This document shows positions 1-8,400 of a stretch of 64,000 nt of DNA, piece after piece. The notes beneath the pieces were generated by a model that had not been told where the DNA came from, ran no database searches, and worked only from the letters and a program-made list of their open reading frames with translations. Location: NCBI GenBank assembly GCA_029747015.1, contig JAKOGI010001339.1, positions 62,001 to 126,000 on the forward strand, read 5' to 3'. Each line of letters begins with the position of its first letter. The first letter of the stretch is position 1. Position numbers and translations under genes: made by a program. Origin of the DNA: Carnegiea gigantea (taxonomy: Eukaryota > Streptophyta > Magnoliopsida > Caryophyllales > Cactaceae).

Positions 1-668
1 TGTCTAACATAGATAAGGAAGGGAAAAGGGAGAAAGAGACGGATTTAAAGAGGCCGAAGAGGAAAGGAGGGGAGGAGAGCAGGAAAAAATATCAGCACCT
101 CTATTGTAATTTCAAAAATATCCACTCAGTTTTCAAATGGTGGATAACAACCACCTAGGACATATAATCAATTTATAAGACTCCAAGACTTGAAAAACAA
201 GCTTAAAACTCACCTAAATCTATCCTAAATGGAATAGGTAACTAAATCTTATCAAAATATTCCTAAATAACTTTATCTTGTCTCATCTGAAATACCTTGC
301 ATTGCAATATCCAAAATATTCACAAAACACATCAAATTTAACTTTTATTTTCAAATAGTAGAATATCTCATATATTCTTTGTTTTGGCTTTCCCTTATTC
401 ATCATCTCCATTAATGTCACAAAAATGCAAATCACAGTAAAACTGGCAATCCCCAGTAAAACTGGCAATCCCATTTGACCACTAACACAAAAATGCAAAG
501 GAAATAATAGCAAGTCCGAGAAAATGCAACACACAAGCTTCAAATAATATTTCATTAAGAACAATAACTCGTAATTCGTCAAGGAGATTGACAATGAGAA
601 GTCAGAAAAATTTCTCAGTTAATCACATGAAGATGAAAACAAATAAGAGATAAGGAACAGAGTAATAC
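1..668. other. Unclassified left edge, presumed PABP intron 2
   Basis: The exon at 669-787 ends in a good minus-strand donor, so this stretch should be intron 2 of the PABP gene. I looked on the minus strand for the next PABP segment (start of RRM2) and did not find it. A 103-codon minus-strand frame at 283-594 is rich in hydrophobic residues but resembles nothing I know. The first 100 bases are purine-rich. Either intron 2 continues beyond the window or the gene is truncated here. Confidence 0.4.
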
Positions 669-787
669 CTTAATAAATATATTTCCAGCCCCACTTTTCC
701 GAATACTTGGGTCACGGTGTGAATACATAACTCTAATAGTCTTTCCATTAAGGGGTGTGAAGTTCAACACCTCCAAGGCCCTTGCAG
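669..787 (-). CDS. Poly(A)-binding protein, exon 2 (end of RRM1)
   Basis: This 119-nt exon encodes residues 80-119 of a cytoplasmic poly(A)-binding protein. It covers the last helix and strand of RRM1 ([10 protein letters not shown], then [15 protein letters not shown]) and the start of the RRM1-RRM2 linker (GNIFIK). The acceptor on the minus strand reads TTGCAG (788-793) and the donor GT lies at 667-668. Exons 1 and 2 together total 357 nt, exactly 119 codons, and join in frame, which supports both splice sites. PABPs bind mRNA poly(A) tails and help translation and mRNA stability in the cytoplasm. The wording is closest to my memory of the plant PAB2/PAB8 class, but I cannot assign a subclass. 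The remaining RRMs and the C-terminal domain are not in the window. Confidence 0.9.
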
Positions 788-1093
788 CTGCAAGGAGAAG
801 AACAGAAACAATGATATGATTAATGACATTCTTATCAACATTCATAGCAGAAAATGCATTCATTGACAGAAAGCCTAAAATAACAGAGTTTTCAGCAGTT
901 GCCAATGCAGAAACTTGTGTAGCTAAGGGAAGTAGGGAACCTTCACAAAAATATAAGTTTAAACCTGAGGAACATAATTTCCTCCTTTTACCCTCAATCC
1001 CCTTCCGAATATAATCAAACACCATGTATTTTAACATTCTATGACATTAGCAACTCGGTAGATAGTGAGATTCATCTCAAGATAGTAAAACCC

Positions 1094-1113
1094 AAAAAAA
1101 AAAAAAAAAAAAA
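1094..1113. repeat. A20 homopolymer
   Basis: There are twenty consecutive A residues in the PABP intron, read directly. On the gene's own (minus) strand this is a T20 run about 300 nt upstream of the exon 2 acceptor. Confidence 0.95.
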
Positions 1114-1291
1114 TAGTGAGAAAACACACCCCAACAAGCAAATCTACAAGTACTTCCCAAGCAAATAACGAACCATTAAAGCGTTGAAACTATATTTGAA
1201 TCACAAAGAGCTCATCCTCGTGAGTTGAAACCACCAACACAGGGAAAACATTATTCAAGACAGAAGTCCCTCATGACAGCCCAAGGTTAAG

Positions 1292-2446
1292 TGATGCATA
1301 TTTCCATATGCATCATTTTTATTCAAGTCCAATTTCAAAGAAGAAAAGGGTCAAAGAAGATCATGCTTGGAAGTGTGCTTATTTGGTCTTATTAAGTGAG
1401 TTCAAAGACTCACGACACTATGAAGAGGTCAAAAAGAGGTTAAGCTTTGCTAGAAATTTGGCGCTGAATTCATCCCTGCGGAACCCGATTTTTTGTGACC
1501 ACTTTTGGACAAGCTCAAGTGGACCCACAACTTGAGGCTCCACATGGTTTTGAAGTTTAAGATTTCAGCTTTAAAATAAGCCCAATTTTATTTAATTTGG
1601 ACATCATTTGATTGGGCAAAATATCACTCAAAGATACGTTGTGCTGATCCAGTCCAGTCTGAGATAGGTGCATTGTTTGGGCCATAACTTTCAAACCGCT
1701 TATCCAAATTGAGCAAATGAGCCCATTCTGGAAAATAGACTTCCAGGGCTTTCTAACAAGCCCAAGAACGCGTGATTTGGCCGAGTATTCTGGAAGTTAT
1801 GCTCTGTTGAAGTTGAGGCAGTTGCAAGGATTAATGCTGGGAATATGAAGAGTCTTAGGTTACATATATTTGTGTGGCTGATATTGTGCACGTTTTAGAT
1901 GCTTCTAGATTGATGTAATCAGCTGCAAAAATCCTAGAATATTCCTTGTAACCTCCCCCACCCCCTTTTATGATGTGTCTTTTCATTTTTCTTAGACTTT
2001 TCATTAGCTAGTTTTAATTGTTAGGAGTTATTTGAGTCTTTTGATTGTCTTTTGCTGAGTCTATAAAAGGGGAGGGGCATGTGAAGCTAATCATTCAGCA
2101 TTGTAAGAGATTTCCAAAGTAATACAAGCACCTTTGAGAGTGATTCTCATTTGTGTCTCAAAATTCCTAGTTCTATATCTTGAATTTGGCTCATTCAAGT
2201 GGTGTTCTAGGTTCTCTTCCTTTTCCAATTGGAGTGATTCCTTGGTTAAGACAAGAGAATTAGCCCAAGGTCAAGTCATTGAGTGGCTCCGTGAAGGATT
2301 ATCTCAATTACAAGATCTTGTTCTATCCCTTTTTCTTGTGTAGTGAAGTTCTTCATCCATCTCATCCATCTTTCATTTCTCTTTCCAATTTGGCTTATTT
2401 GAGTTGGAGTTTGATTTGGTTCACTTGCCCACCCACATATACATCA
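1292..2446 (+). repeat. 5' LTR of gag-only element
   Basis: The LTR begins TG and ends CA and is 1,155 bp, the same length as its partner at 4015-5169. Its first 24 nt form a perfect hairpin: stem TGATGCATAT, loop TTCC, stem ATATGCATCA. A TATA box (TATAAAA, 2062-2068) is followed by a G-rich stretch, so the transcription start should be near 2095 and R-U5 would be roughly the last 350 nt. An open frame at 1308-1535 duplicates the gag C-terminus encoded in the 3' LTR. Confidence 0.93.
2062..2068 (+). promoter_or_regulatory. TATA box of gag-only element 5' LTR
   Basis: TATAAAA is followed by GGGGAGGGG. The same motif lies at 4785-4791 in the 3' LTR, and a variant TATAAAT lies at 22935-22941 in the related solo LTR. 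Its position in all three copies supports a real LTR promoter. Confidence 0.7.
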
Positions 2447-2448
2447 AT

Positions 2449-2460
2449 TGGTATCAGAGC
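2449..2460 (+). other. Primer binding site (initiator tRNA-Met)
   Basis: TGGTATCAGAGC starts 2 nt after the 5' LTR and is the usual plant LTR-element complement of the 3' end of initiator tRNA-Met. It marks the start of minus-strand DNA synthesis and fixes the LTR boundary. Confidence 0.92.
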
Positions 2461-2572
2461 CAAGGCTTTTAAGTGACCCACATCATACCCAAACACATCC
2501 CAAAAAGCCAAAATACAAAAAAAAAAAAGAGGCACAAACCGGCAATCCGAAGTCTTGAAGACCAGAGAAGCA

Positions 2573-2752
2573 GCACGGTGCCCCCGTGCCACAACACACG
2601 ACCGTGCCATATTCATTTTCCAGAAATCTTCAAGTCGAGACGGAGCACGGTGCCCCCGTGCCGCCAAGCACGACCGTGCCACTCTACTTTTCTGCATTTT
2701 CTTCAGCCGAAGCATAGCACGGCCTGACCGTGCCCCCTTGCACGACCGTGCC
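2573..2752 (+). repeat. 72-bp-period GC-rich hairpin repeats in leader
   Basis: Three 36-nt GC-rich units start at 2573, 2645 and 2717, exactly 72 nt apart, joined by diverged AT-rich spacers. Each unit carries GCACGG facing CCGTGC, which can pair, and ends in ACCGTGCC. They lie between the primer site and the gag start, where LTR elements usually keep dimerisation and packaging signals; that role is inference. Because 72 is a multiple of 3, frames stay open through the array (for example 2555-2803), but I do not regard those as genes. Confidence 0.85.
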
Positions 2753-2815
2753 ACCTTTGCCACAGCCAACTTTCGTTTCAAATCAATCCACGAAGAACCC
2801 TAGACCTCATCCTTC

Positions 2816-4258
2816 ATGCCGTCTTCAAAGAACTTGGAGAAAGAACTAGCTCTTATTGATATTGGATATGCTTGCTTTGCAATTCCAAAATTTCATGGCG
2901 AAAAGGAAGAGTTCACAGGTTGGTTATCTAAGGTGGAACGAGTTTTTGCTTGTTGTATCCTTAATGACCAACAGAAGTTCGAAGTGGTTATTTCAAGATT
3001 GAGAGGATGTGCACTTCAGTGGTGGAATAAATATAAGTTTGAGCGAAAAAAGAAAGGAAAAGAAAAGGTGAGAACTTGGAAGAAATTGAGTAGTAAGTTG
3101 AAGGATTCCTTTTACCCATCCACTTACATGCCCATGAAAGAAAGTATCTCCGTTAAGCTCACGGGTTCATTCCCTTCCACCCCACAAAAAGAACCAACCC
3201 CACAAATGATCTTTCCCCCACAACCTAGGAGGTGTCTCAAGTGCCAAGGGCTTGGACACTTATCCACGGATTGCCCAAACAACGCGGTCATTACCTTGGA
3301 AGAAAGGAAAGCCGTGGAAGAAGAGAACGATCAGGAGGAAAGCCTTGAAGAAGAAATTGAACTCAAGGTTGAAAAAGAAGAAATACTTCCCTTAGAGAAG
3401 GTTTCTCAAAAGCCAAACAAAGATGAAGAGATCCTTGGAGAGGAAGCTTCAAGCCTAGTTGACCTACCTCTTGTTTTTGGTGACTGTGGTGATAAAGAGA
3501 CCATTGAACTTGAGACCCAAAGATCCGAGTTGAAGCAAGAAGAGATTGTGCAAGAAATTGAGCAATCCTTCACCGAAGAAGGGTGCCAAGAAGATAATGA
3601 GGTGAATTTGAGCATAACCCCAAGAATTGAAGAGCATGTAGTTAAAGACCTTGAAGTGATGAAGCCATGTAGGGTTGCTGAAAAGTTTGAGCAACTCTTG
3701 ACCCAAGAAGAATTCACCTTAACCCCCATTCAACCTTCCCAACCCTTCAAACCACAAAAGGACCGACAAGCCTTAACCCTCATTCATCCTTCCCAAACCC
3801 TTGCCCCCAAAGAAGATTTCCCACTTCCGCCTCTTCTCCTCACCAGATATGACCCGTTTTATCATCCTCCCCTCACCCTCTTCTATATCTCTCTAGAGGT
3901 GATGCCCTTTGACCACTTCCTACAAGAGCTCCCATTTCATAAGCATGCCTCCCTTCATGAGAAGCTTGCCAACCCTTTGAGTTTGAGGACAAACTCAAAA
4001 CAACCCGGGGAGTATGATGCATATTTCCATATGCATCATTTTTATTCAAGTCCAATTTCAAAGAAGAAAAGGGTCAAAGAAGATCATGCTTGGAAGTGTG
4101 CTTATTTGGTCTTATTAAGTGAGTTCAAAGACTCACGACACTATGAAGAGGTCAAAAAGAGGTTAAGCTTTGCTAGAAATTTGGCGCTGAATTCATCCCT
4201 GCGGAACCCGATTTTTTGTGACCACTTTTGGACAAGCTCAAGTGGACCCACAACTTGA
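2816..4258 (+). CDS. gag: Gag protein of gag-only element, running into the 3' LTR
   Basis: This is an intact 480-codon ORF from ATG at 2816 to TGA at 4256. Residues about 25-100 look like a retrotransposon gag capsid domain, with a WL...V segment and the QWWNKY motif. Residues 140-153 are a CX2CX4HX4C zinc knuckle (CLKCQGLGHLSTDC) that should bind nucleic acid. Residues about 165-290 are very acidic and Glu-rich, followed by a Pro-rich stretch to about residue 390. Residues 401-480 are encoded inside the 3' LTR and include a Lys/Arg-rich patch (KKKRVKEDH). Gag would form the particle that packages element RNA. No protease follows. The frame is undamaged, consistent with the near-identical LTRs. 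An unusual point is that the LTR hairpin encodes residues YDAYFHMHH. Confidence 0.88.
   Translation: MPSSKNLEKELALIDIGYACFAIPKFHGEKEEFTGWLSKVERVFACCILNDQQKFEVVISRLRGCALQWWNKYKFERKKKGKEKVRTWKKLSSKLKDSFYPSTYMPMKESISVKLTGSFPSTPQKEPTPQMIFPPQPRRCLKCQGLGHLSTDCPNNAVITLEERKAVEEENDQEESLEEEIELKVEKEEILPLEKVSQKPNKDEEILGEEASSLVDLPLVFGDCGDKETIELETQRSELKQEEIVQEIEQSFTEEGCQEDNEVNLSITPRIEEHVVKDLEVMKPCRVAEKFEQLLTQEEFTLTPIQPSQPFKPQKDRQALTLIHPSQTLAPKEDFPLPPLLLTRYDPFYHPPLTLFYISLEVMPFDHFLQELPFHKHASLHEKLANPLSLRTNSKQPGEYDAYFHMHHFYSSPISKKKRVKEDHAWKCAYLVLLSEFKDSRHYEEVKKRLSFARNLALNSSLRNPIFCDHFWTSSSGPTT
4007..4014 (+). other. Probable polypurine tract of gag-only element
   Basis: GGGGAGTA sits directly before the 3' LTR start at 4015. 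It is short, and the upstream bases are C-rich, so it is a weak tract; position is the main evidence. It lies inside the gag ORF. Confidence 0.5.
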
Positions 4259-5169
4259 GGCTCCATATGGTTTTGAAGTTTAAGATTTCAGCTTTAAAAT
4301 AAGCCCAATTTTATTTAATTTGGACATCATTTGATTGGGCAAAATATCACTCAAAGATACGTTGTGCTGATCCAGTCCAGTCTGAGATAGGTGCATTGTT
4401 TGGGCCATAACTTTCAAACCGCTTATCCAAATTGAGCAAATGAGCCCATTCTGGAAAATAGACTTCCAGGGCTTTCTAACAAGCCCAAGAACGCGTGATT
4501 TGGCCGAGTATTCTGGAAGTTATGCTCTGTTGAAGTTGAGGCAGTTGCAAGGATTAATGCTGGGAATATGAAGAGTCTTAGGTTACATATATTTGTGTGG
4601 CTGATATTGTGCACGTTTTAGATGCTTCTAGATTGATGTAATCAGCTGCAAAAATCCTAGAATATTCCTTGTAACCTCCCCCACCCCCTTTTATGATGTG
4701 TCTTTTCATTTTTCTTAGACTTTTCATTAGCTAGTTTTAATTGTTAGGAGTTATTTGAGTCTTTTGATTGTCTTTTGCTGAGTCTATAAAAGGGGAGGGG
4801 CATGTGAAGCTAATCATTCAGCATTGTAAGAGATTTCCAAAGTAATACAAGCACCTTTGAGAGTGATTCTCATTTGTGTCTCAAAATTCCTAGTTCTATA
4901 TCTTGAATTTGGCTCATTCAAGTGGTGTTCTAGGTTCTCTTCCTTTTCCAATTGGAGTGATTCCTTGGTTAAGACAAGAGAATTAGCCCAAGGTCAAGTC
5001 ATTGAGTGGCTCCGTGAAGGATTATCTCAATTACAAGATCTTGTTCTATCCCTTTTTCTTGTGTAGTGAAGTTCTTCATCCATCTCATCCATCTTTCATT
5101 TCTCTTTCCAATTTGGCTTATTTGAGTTGGAGTTTGATTTGGTTCACTTGCCCACCCTCTTATACATCA
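4015..5169 (+). repeat. 3' LTR of gag-only element
   Basis: It is 1,155 bp and near-identical to 1292-2446. It begins with the same hairpin (4015-4038), has its TATA box at 4785-4791, and is followed by the TTAAG target duplication at 5170-5174. Its first 244 nt encode the end of gag. Confidence 0.93.
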
Positions 5170-5945
5170 TTAAGCTTCTCACAATTATTGAAACTAAGAT
5201 CAAATCAATTCCAGCAATATAATGGTTTACAATCATAAAAGAGAGAACAAAAATAATGAGTGGAATCACATAACTCACGAAAAGTCAGATTCCAGAAAGG
5301 AAATGTTTCGCTATGTATTATCAATAGAAATGGCACAAACAAGAAATTTAAAAGGAAAGTAAAGCAGATGAGCAGCATTTTATGAGGACTGTAAGTATTA
5401 TGCTCAGAGCATTGTGTCATAGACTAATTGCTCACTGGAACGCATTACTTGACACTATACAAGCAAAAAAGCTTACTTCCAAAGGTCCACAGGAACTCGT
5501 TAGCAGACCTAGGCTTGTTCAACTACGAGCGATCAACAAGCCCAGTTCATATAAAATACAGGATAAGCACAAAGTATGCCCGCAAATAAAACACAACCAA
5601 TCTACTTACTTTCAAATACTCAAAAATGATATCTTTCTGATAAAACCGCTAGCAATCGATACGGAAACAACGACAAAGTGCAGTTGTAAATCAACCCCAT
5701 CCCAACACAGCAAGCTAACGAGCACAACACATACTCAGAAATGCACAGATAACCAATATCAAATACTTTTAAATACTGAAAAAAAACAATTTCTTTCACA
5801 TTAAAGCAACTACAGGCTAATACCAATAACAAAGCTACAATAATAGTAAAAAAATCAGAATATATGTACTTATCACTATAGATTCAAGTCTTCAGTGCCC
5901 AGATTTAACAGGATCGCGTTCTAGTAAGAGAAAGGGAGGGCTTAC

Positions 5946-6183
5946 CATCCTGAGGGTTGCTGTAGTTGACGTAGCCATAGCCAAGAGAGCAGCGAGTGGT
6001 CAAGTCCCTACAAACCCTGACGGAAACAACATGACCAACCTGGCTGAACAGATCGTAAAGTTGCGAGTCATTGACGTTCAAGTCGAGGTCACCCACATAA
6101 AGCGACGTCGTCACCAATGCTCCGGCATTCGGCCCCACACCATTCCCGGGCGCCACCTGAGGCTGAACCTGAACCTGAGCCAT
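5946..6183 (-). CDS. Poly(A)-binding protein, exon 1 (start of RRM1)
   Basis: This first coding exon starts at ATG 6183 and ends after the first base of codon 80. It encodes a Gln/Pro/Gly-rich N-terminus (residues 1-26), RNP2 as LYVGDL (28-33), and RNP1 as LGYGYVNY (67-74) of RRM1. The VSVRVCRD segment between them is typical of plant PABPs. The donor reads G|GTAAG. No earlier in-frame ATG is needed: a pyrimidine- and A-rich leader precedes the start, and the N-terminus MAQVQ matches the family. RRM1 with RRM2 provides most poly(A) binding. The exon looks undamaged, so the gene may be functional despite the intron insertion. Confidence 0.92.
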
Positions 6184-6660
6184 CTTTTCAAACCCTTTCT
6201 AAATTTTACTTTTTTGGTATTTTTGGGGTTCCCTCTCTTCTCAACTGATAAAACGGACCACACCGACACACAAGTAACGCCTAACAGCGAGAAAACTGAC
6301 GATAACGGAAGAAACAATGAATGATTAGATGAAATTTTTTTAGATATTCGGATGGATAGATGAGAGAGCGGGAAAGAATAGAATATGGATAAACCGCCGG
6401 AGAAGCGAACGACAAATACGTCGGCGGCGAACGGAGAAAATGTACAGAGAAACTGACAAAATTTTTTTGGGGGAGGGCAGATGTAACCGCACCGCAAACC
6501 GGCTGACGTGCAACTGCTTCCTTTATATGGTGAGTTGGGGTGGGGCCTGAACAGCGGGAGTTAAAAACCCTATCGCGATTTGTTGAGGTGCTCTGACGTT
6601 GGATTAACCCCAACAGGTGCACCCGGGAATCCCTGCCTGTCGAGCAAGTAATGAAAGATT
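6184..6660 (-). promoter_or_regulatory. PABP 5' UTR and promoter
   Basis: On the minus strand a TATA-like CCATATAAAG lies at 6521-6530, about 340 nt upstream of the start codon, so the 5' UTR should be roughly 300 nt. The leader is pyrimidine-rich. Upstream lie a telo-box-like element (AAAACCCTA, 6564-6572 on +) and GGGGCCTG near 6542. Both motif types are common in promoters of plant translation-machinery genes. A MITE-like element begins immediately beyond, near 6651. Confidence 0.6.
6564..6572. promoter_or_regulatory. Telo-box-like motif
   Basis: AAAACCCTA lies about 40 nt upstream of the PABP TATA box. Telo boxes (AAACCCTAA) are frequent in plant ribosomal-protein and translation-factor promoters. 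This single near-match is suggestive only. Confidence 0.4.
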
Positions 6661-7863
6661 TGTTCTATTTTACGATAAGACATAAATATAAACTGTAAGA
6701 AAATATAAAAAGATATAAGAAGTTGTAAAAAGATGTAAGGAATTGTAAGGATAAATGTTAGGAGTTGTTGAATTATTGAAGAGTTATATGGTATAATTTA
6801 TGATAATTATGATATATTAGTCATATTTATGACTAAAATTTGATACCATTAGTAAACAAAATATTTCTTAATATAATTGAAACGAAATATGTTTGTTTTG
6901 CAATGAACGTTTTGGATGAGAAATAATAATATTAAAATAATAAACTTATTGAAAATAAATCATTAACTAAGTTAATTACACAACAATACAATATATTAAA
7001 CTCCATAAATTTTGTCAATAAAATTTTGTACACTTGAAGTGTTTTTTTATATTTACATTAGTTTGATCCAATAAGTAAAGTATAATCCAAAAAAACAAAT
7101 TTTTTTGACAAAATTGAACACAACTCTTAAAATAAAATCATATTTTAAGTAAGCAGTTTTAAATATAAATGTATAGTCAATATCGTTACCAAGAAATTTT
7201 ATAAATAAACCCTTAAAAATTATTCAGCAATACTTAAAATAGAAAAATTGTATTGTCATATTAAACAACCAAAAATTAAAAATTACCTTCCAAAATCCCA
7301 AAAAAAATAAAAATAAAAATTGTATTGTCATATTAAATAATTTTATTATTCTGCATAACAAGTGCATATCAATCTCAGTAAGAGAACTAAATTTGGAACG
7401 ACTACCAAATGTTTGATTGTATAATCATAGTAACAAAATTGTCATGGATAAACTTAGAGATGAAATAGCTATAATATTTTCGTCGCATACAGTTTGACAA
7501 TTTTCATATATGCTTCAAGTTTAAACATGAACAAAAGCTTTGTATTATAATTTTAAAAGTATGGTCACTTATGCCATCTATAATAACATATATTGTTCAT
7601 GTCGAAACTCAAATATATTTTACGTTATTATATTATGTTTTTATGTTTATGTAAATGTTGTGTTCATAAGATATTTACAAATTTTGTATATTGGTAGCAT
7701 AATTTAAAAAATATACATATTTTTATAATTAAAATAAATGAATGTTATAGAAAATCTATATGAAATGTAAGAAAATGTAAGAAAATATAAGGATTATGTT
7801 AAAGATGTAAGGAGATGTAAGCTCTTAGCTAAACTCTCAAAAATGCGAAATAGAACATGGCCT
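6651..7863. mobile_element. AT-rich MITE-like element
   Basis: About 1.2 kb of very AT-rich, non-coding DNA is bounded by inverted ends: TGTTCTATTT at 6661-6670 on the left and AAATAGAACA at 7848-7857 on the right. Next to each end is a cluster of short TGTAAGRAA-type motifs (6690-6755 and 7750-7823), in the same orientation on both sides. The outer limits are uncertain by about 10 nt and I cannot prove a target duplication (TAA left, TAG right). The superfamily is unassigned; PIF/Harbinger or hAT are possible. No transposase is present. Confidence 0.55.
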
Positions 7864-7968
7864 AGATAAGGTTGTGTTTGTGGACACCGACCCTACCCCA
7901 TGCATTAGGCATCAATGATCAATCCAAGGTCAACAACAAAATTGGTCCTTTTGATTAGACCCAGTTAG

Positions 7969-8400
7969 TTTTTTTTTTTTTGGGGGGGGGGGGGTGATGA
8001 AAAAGAGGTGGAGCTTTACCTCAAGTTTTCGACAGTAAATAAGAGCAAAAATCCAAATGGGTTAGATACAACATGGAACATGGATTATCTTCATGTCAAA
8101 CTCACAGGAATAGGATAAAAATGAGCCAATGAATGTGCCACTCTATTCCCCCCTGTTTAAAAAAAAAAACAAAAACAAAATATTAAAAACCAGAATGTAA
8201 CAATAAAATATTTTCTGCAATAAGTCCTAACAGAGTCGCGAGGCACATCTGCTTCTTTAGCTTAGATATGAGGGACTAACAAGGACATTCCACTACCTCA
8301 CTTGAGTCTCCTACTTCAAGAGCTTTTTGAAGCGTAAAACGGCAAGCACCAGCCTTTTAATCTTTGGATCAAGAAAAGTAAACTTTTGACATACGCCTAA
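7969..8400 (-). pseudogene. LINE (L1-type) 3' end: RNase H tail and poly(A)
   Basis: Read on the minus strand, this is the last part of a plant L1-type LINE. A segment reading NRVAHSLAHF (8115-8153) matches the C-terminus of the LINE-associated RNase H domain, and an upstream stretch reads LQKALEVGDSS, as in the helix after its active site. It ends in a T13 run (+ strand 7969-7981), i.e. the poly(A) tail on the minus strand, preceded by a run of 13 G on + (7982-7994). Stops and frame changes are frequent, so it is dead. It is cut at 8400 by the gypsy solo LTR and resumes at 21898. Confidence 0.7.

Larger units (their letters stand above)
1292..5169 (+). mobile_element. Complete gag-only LTR retrotransposon (TR-GAG type)
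   Basis: The 3,878-bp element has two 1,155-bp LTRs (1292-2446 and 4015-5169), a 12-nt primer binding site, one gag ORF and a short G-rich tract before the 3' LTR. It is flanked by a perfect 5-bp target duplication TTAAG (1287-1291 and 5170-5174). There is no protease, reverse transcriptase, RNase H or integrase. This layout fits the described class of short plant LTR elements that carry only GAG (TR-GAG), which must borrow pol from an autonomous partner. The gag has one CCHC knuckle and is followed by no Ty1/copia-type sequence, so a gypsy-like origin is my guess. I see only three differences between the LTRs (one near 1543/4266, two near the 3' ends), so the insertion looks recent. Confidence 0.93.
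788..5945 (-). other. PABP intron 1 with LTR-element insertion
   Basis: This is a 5,158-nt GT-AG intron with donor GTAAG at 5941-5945 and acceptor CAG at 788-790 (minus strand). Some 3,883 nt of it are the gag-only LTR element plus one copy of its target duplication, so the ancestral intron was about 1,275 nt. The remainder (794-1286 and 5175-5940) is AT-rich and shows no other gene. A run of 20 A lies at 1094-1113. The element's gag is on the + strand, antisense to the host transcript, so its LTR signals face against PABP transcription. Confidence 0.85.

Noticed and set aside
283..594. 103-codon minus-strand frame as the third PABP exon
   Set aside because: Its residues do not resemble RRM2 or any PABP segment, and its frame and position do not fit exon 2.
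1700..1891. 63-codon minus-strand frame duplicated at 4423-4614 and, changed, at 22578-22769
   Set aside because: The frame is in the LTR and is copied with it. It resembles no protein and has no independent support.
2395..2803. Open frames on both strands across the GC-rich leader repeats
   Set aside because: The 72-nt repeat period keeps several frames open at once. The products are repeats of ARCPRA/HDRA-type words with no domain, so they are a by-product of the repeat.
5382..5804. 140-codon + frame in PABP intron 1
   Set aside because: It is low-complexity, Thr/Lys/Gln-rich, lies antisense in an intron, and has no domain or conserved motif.
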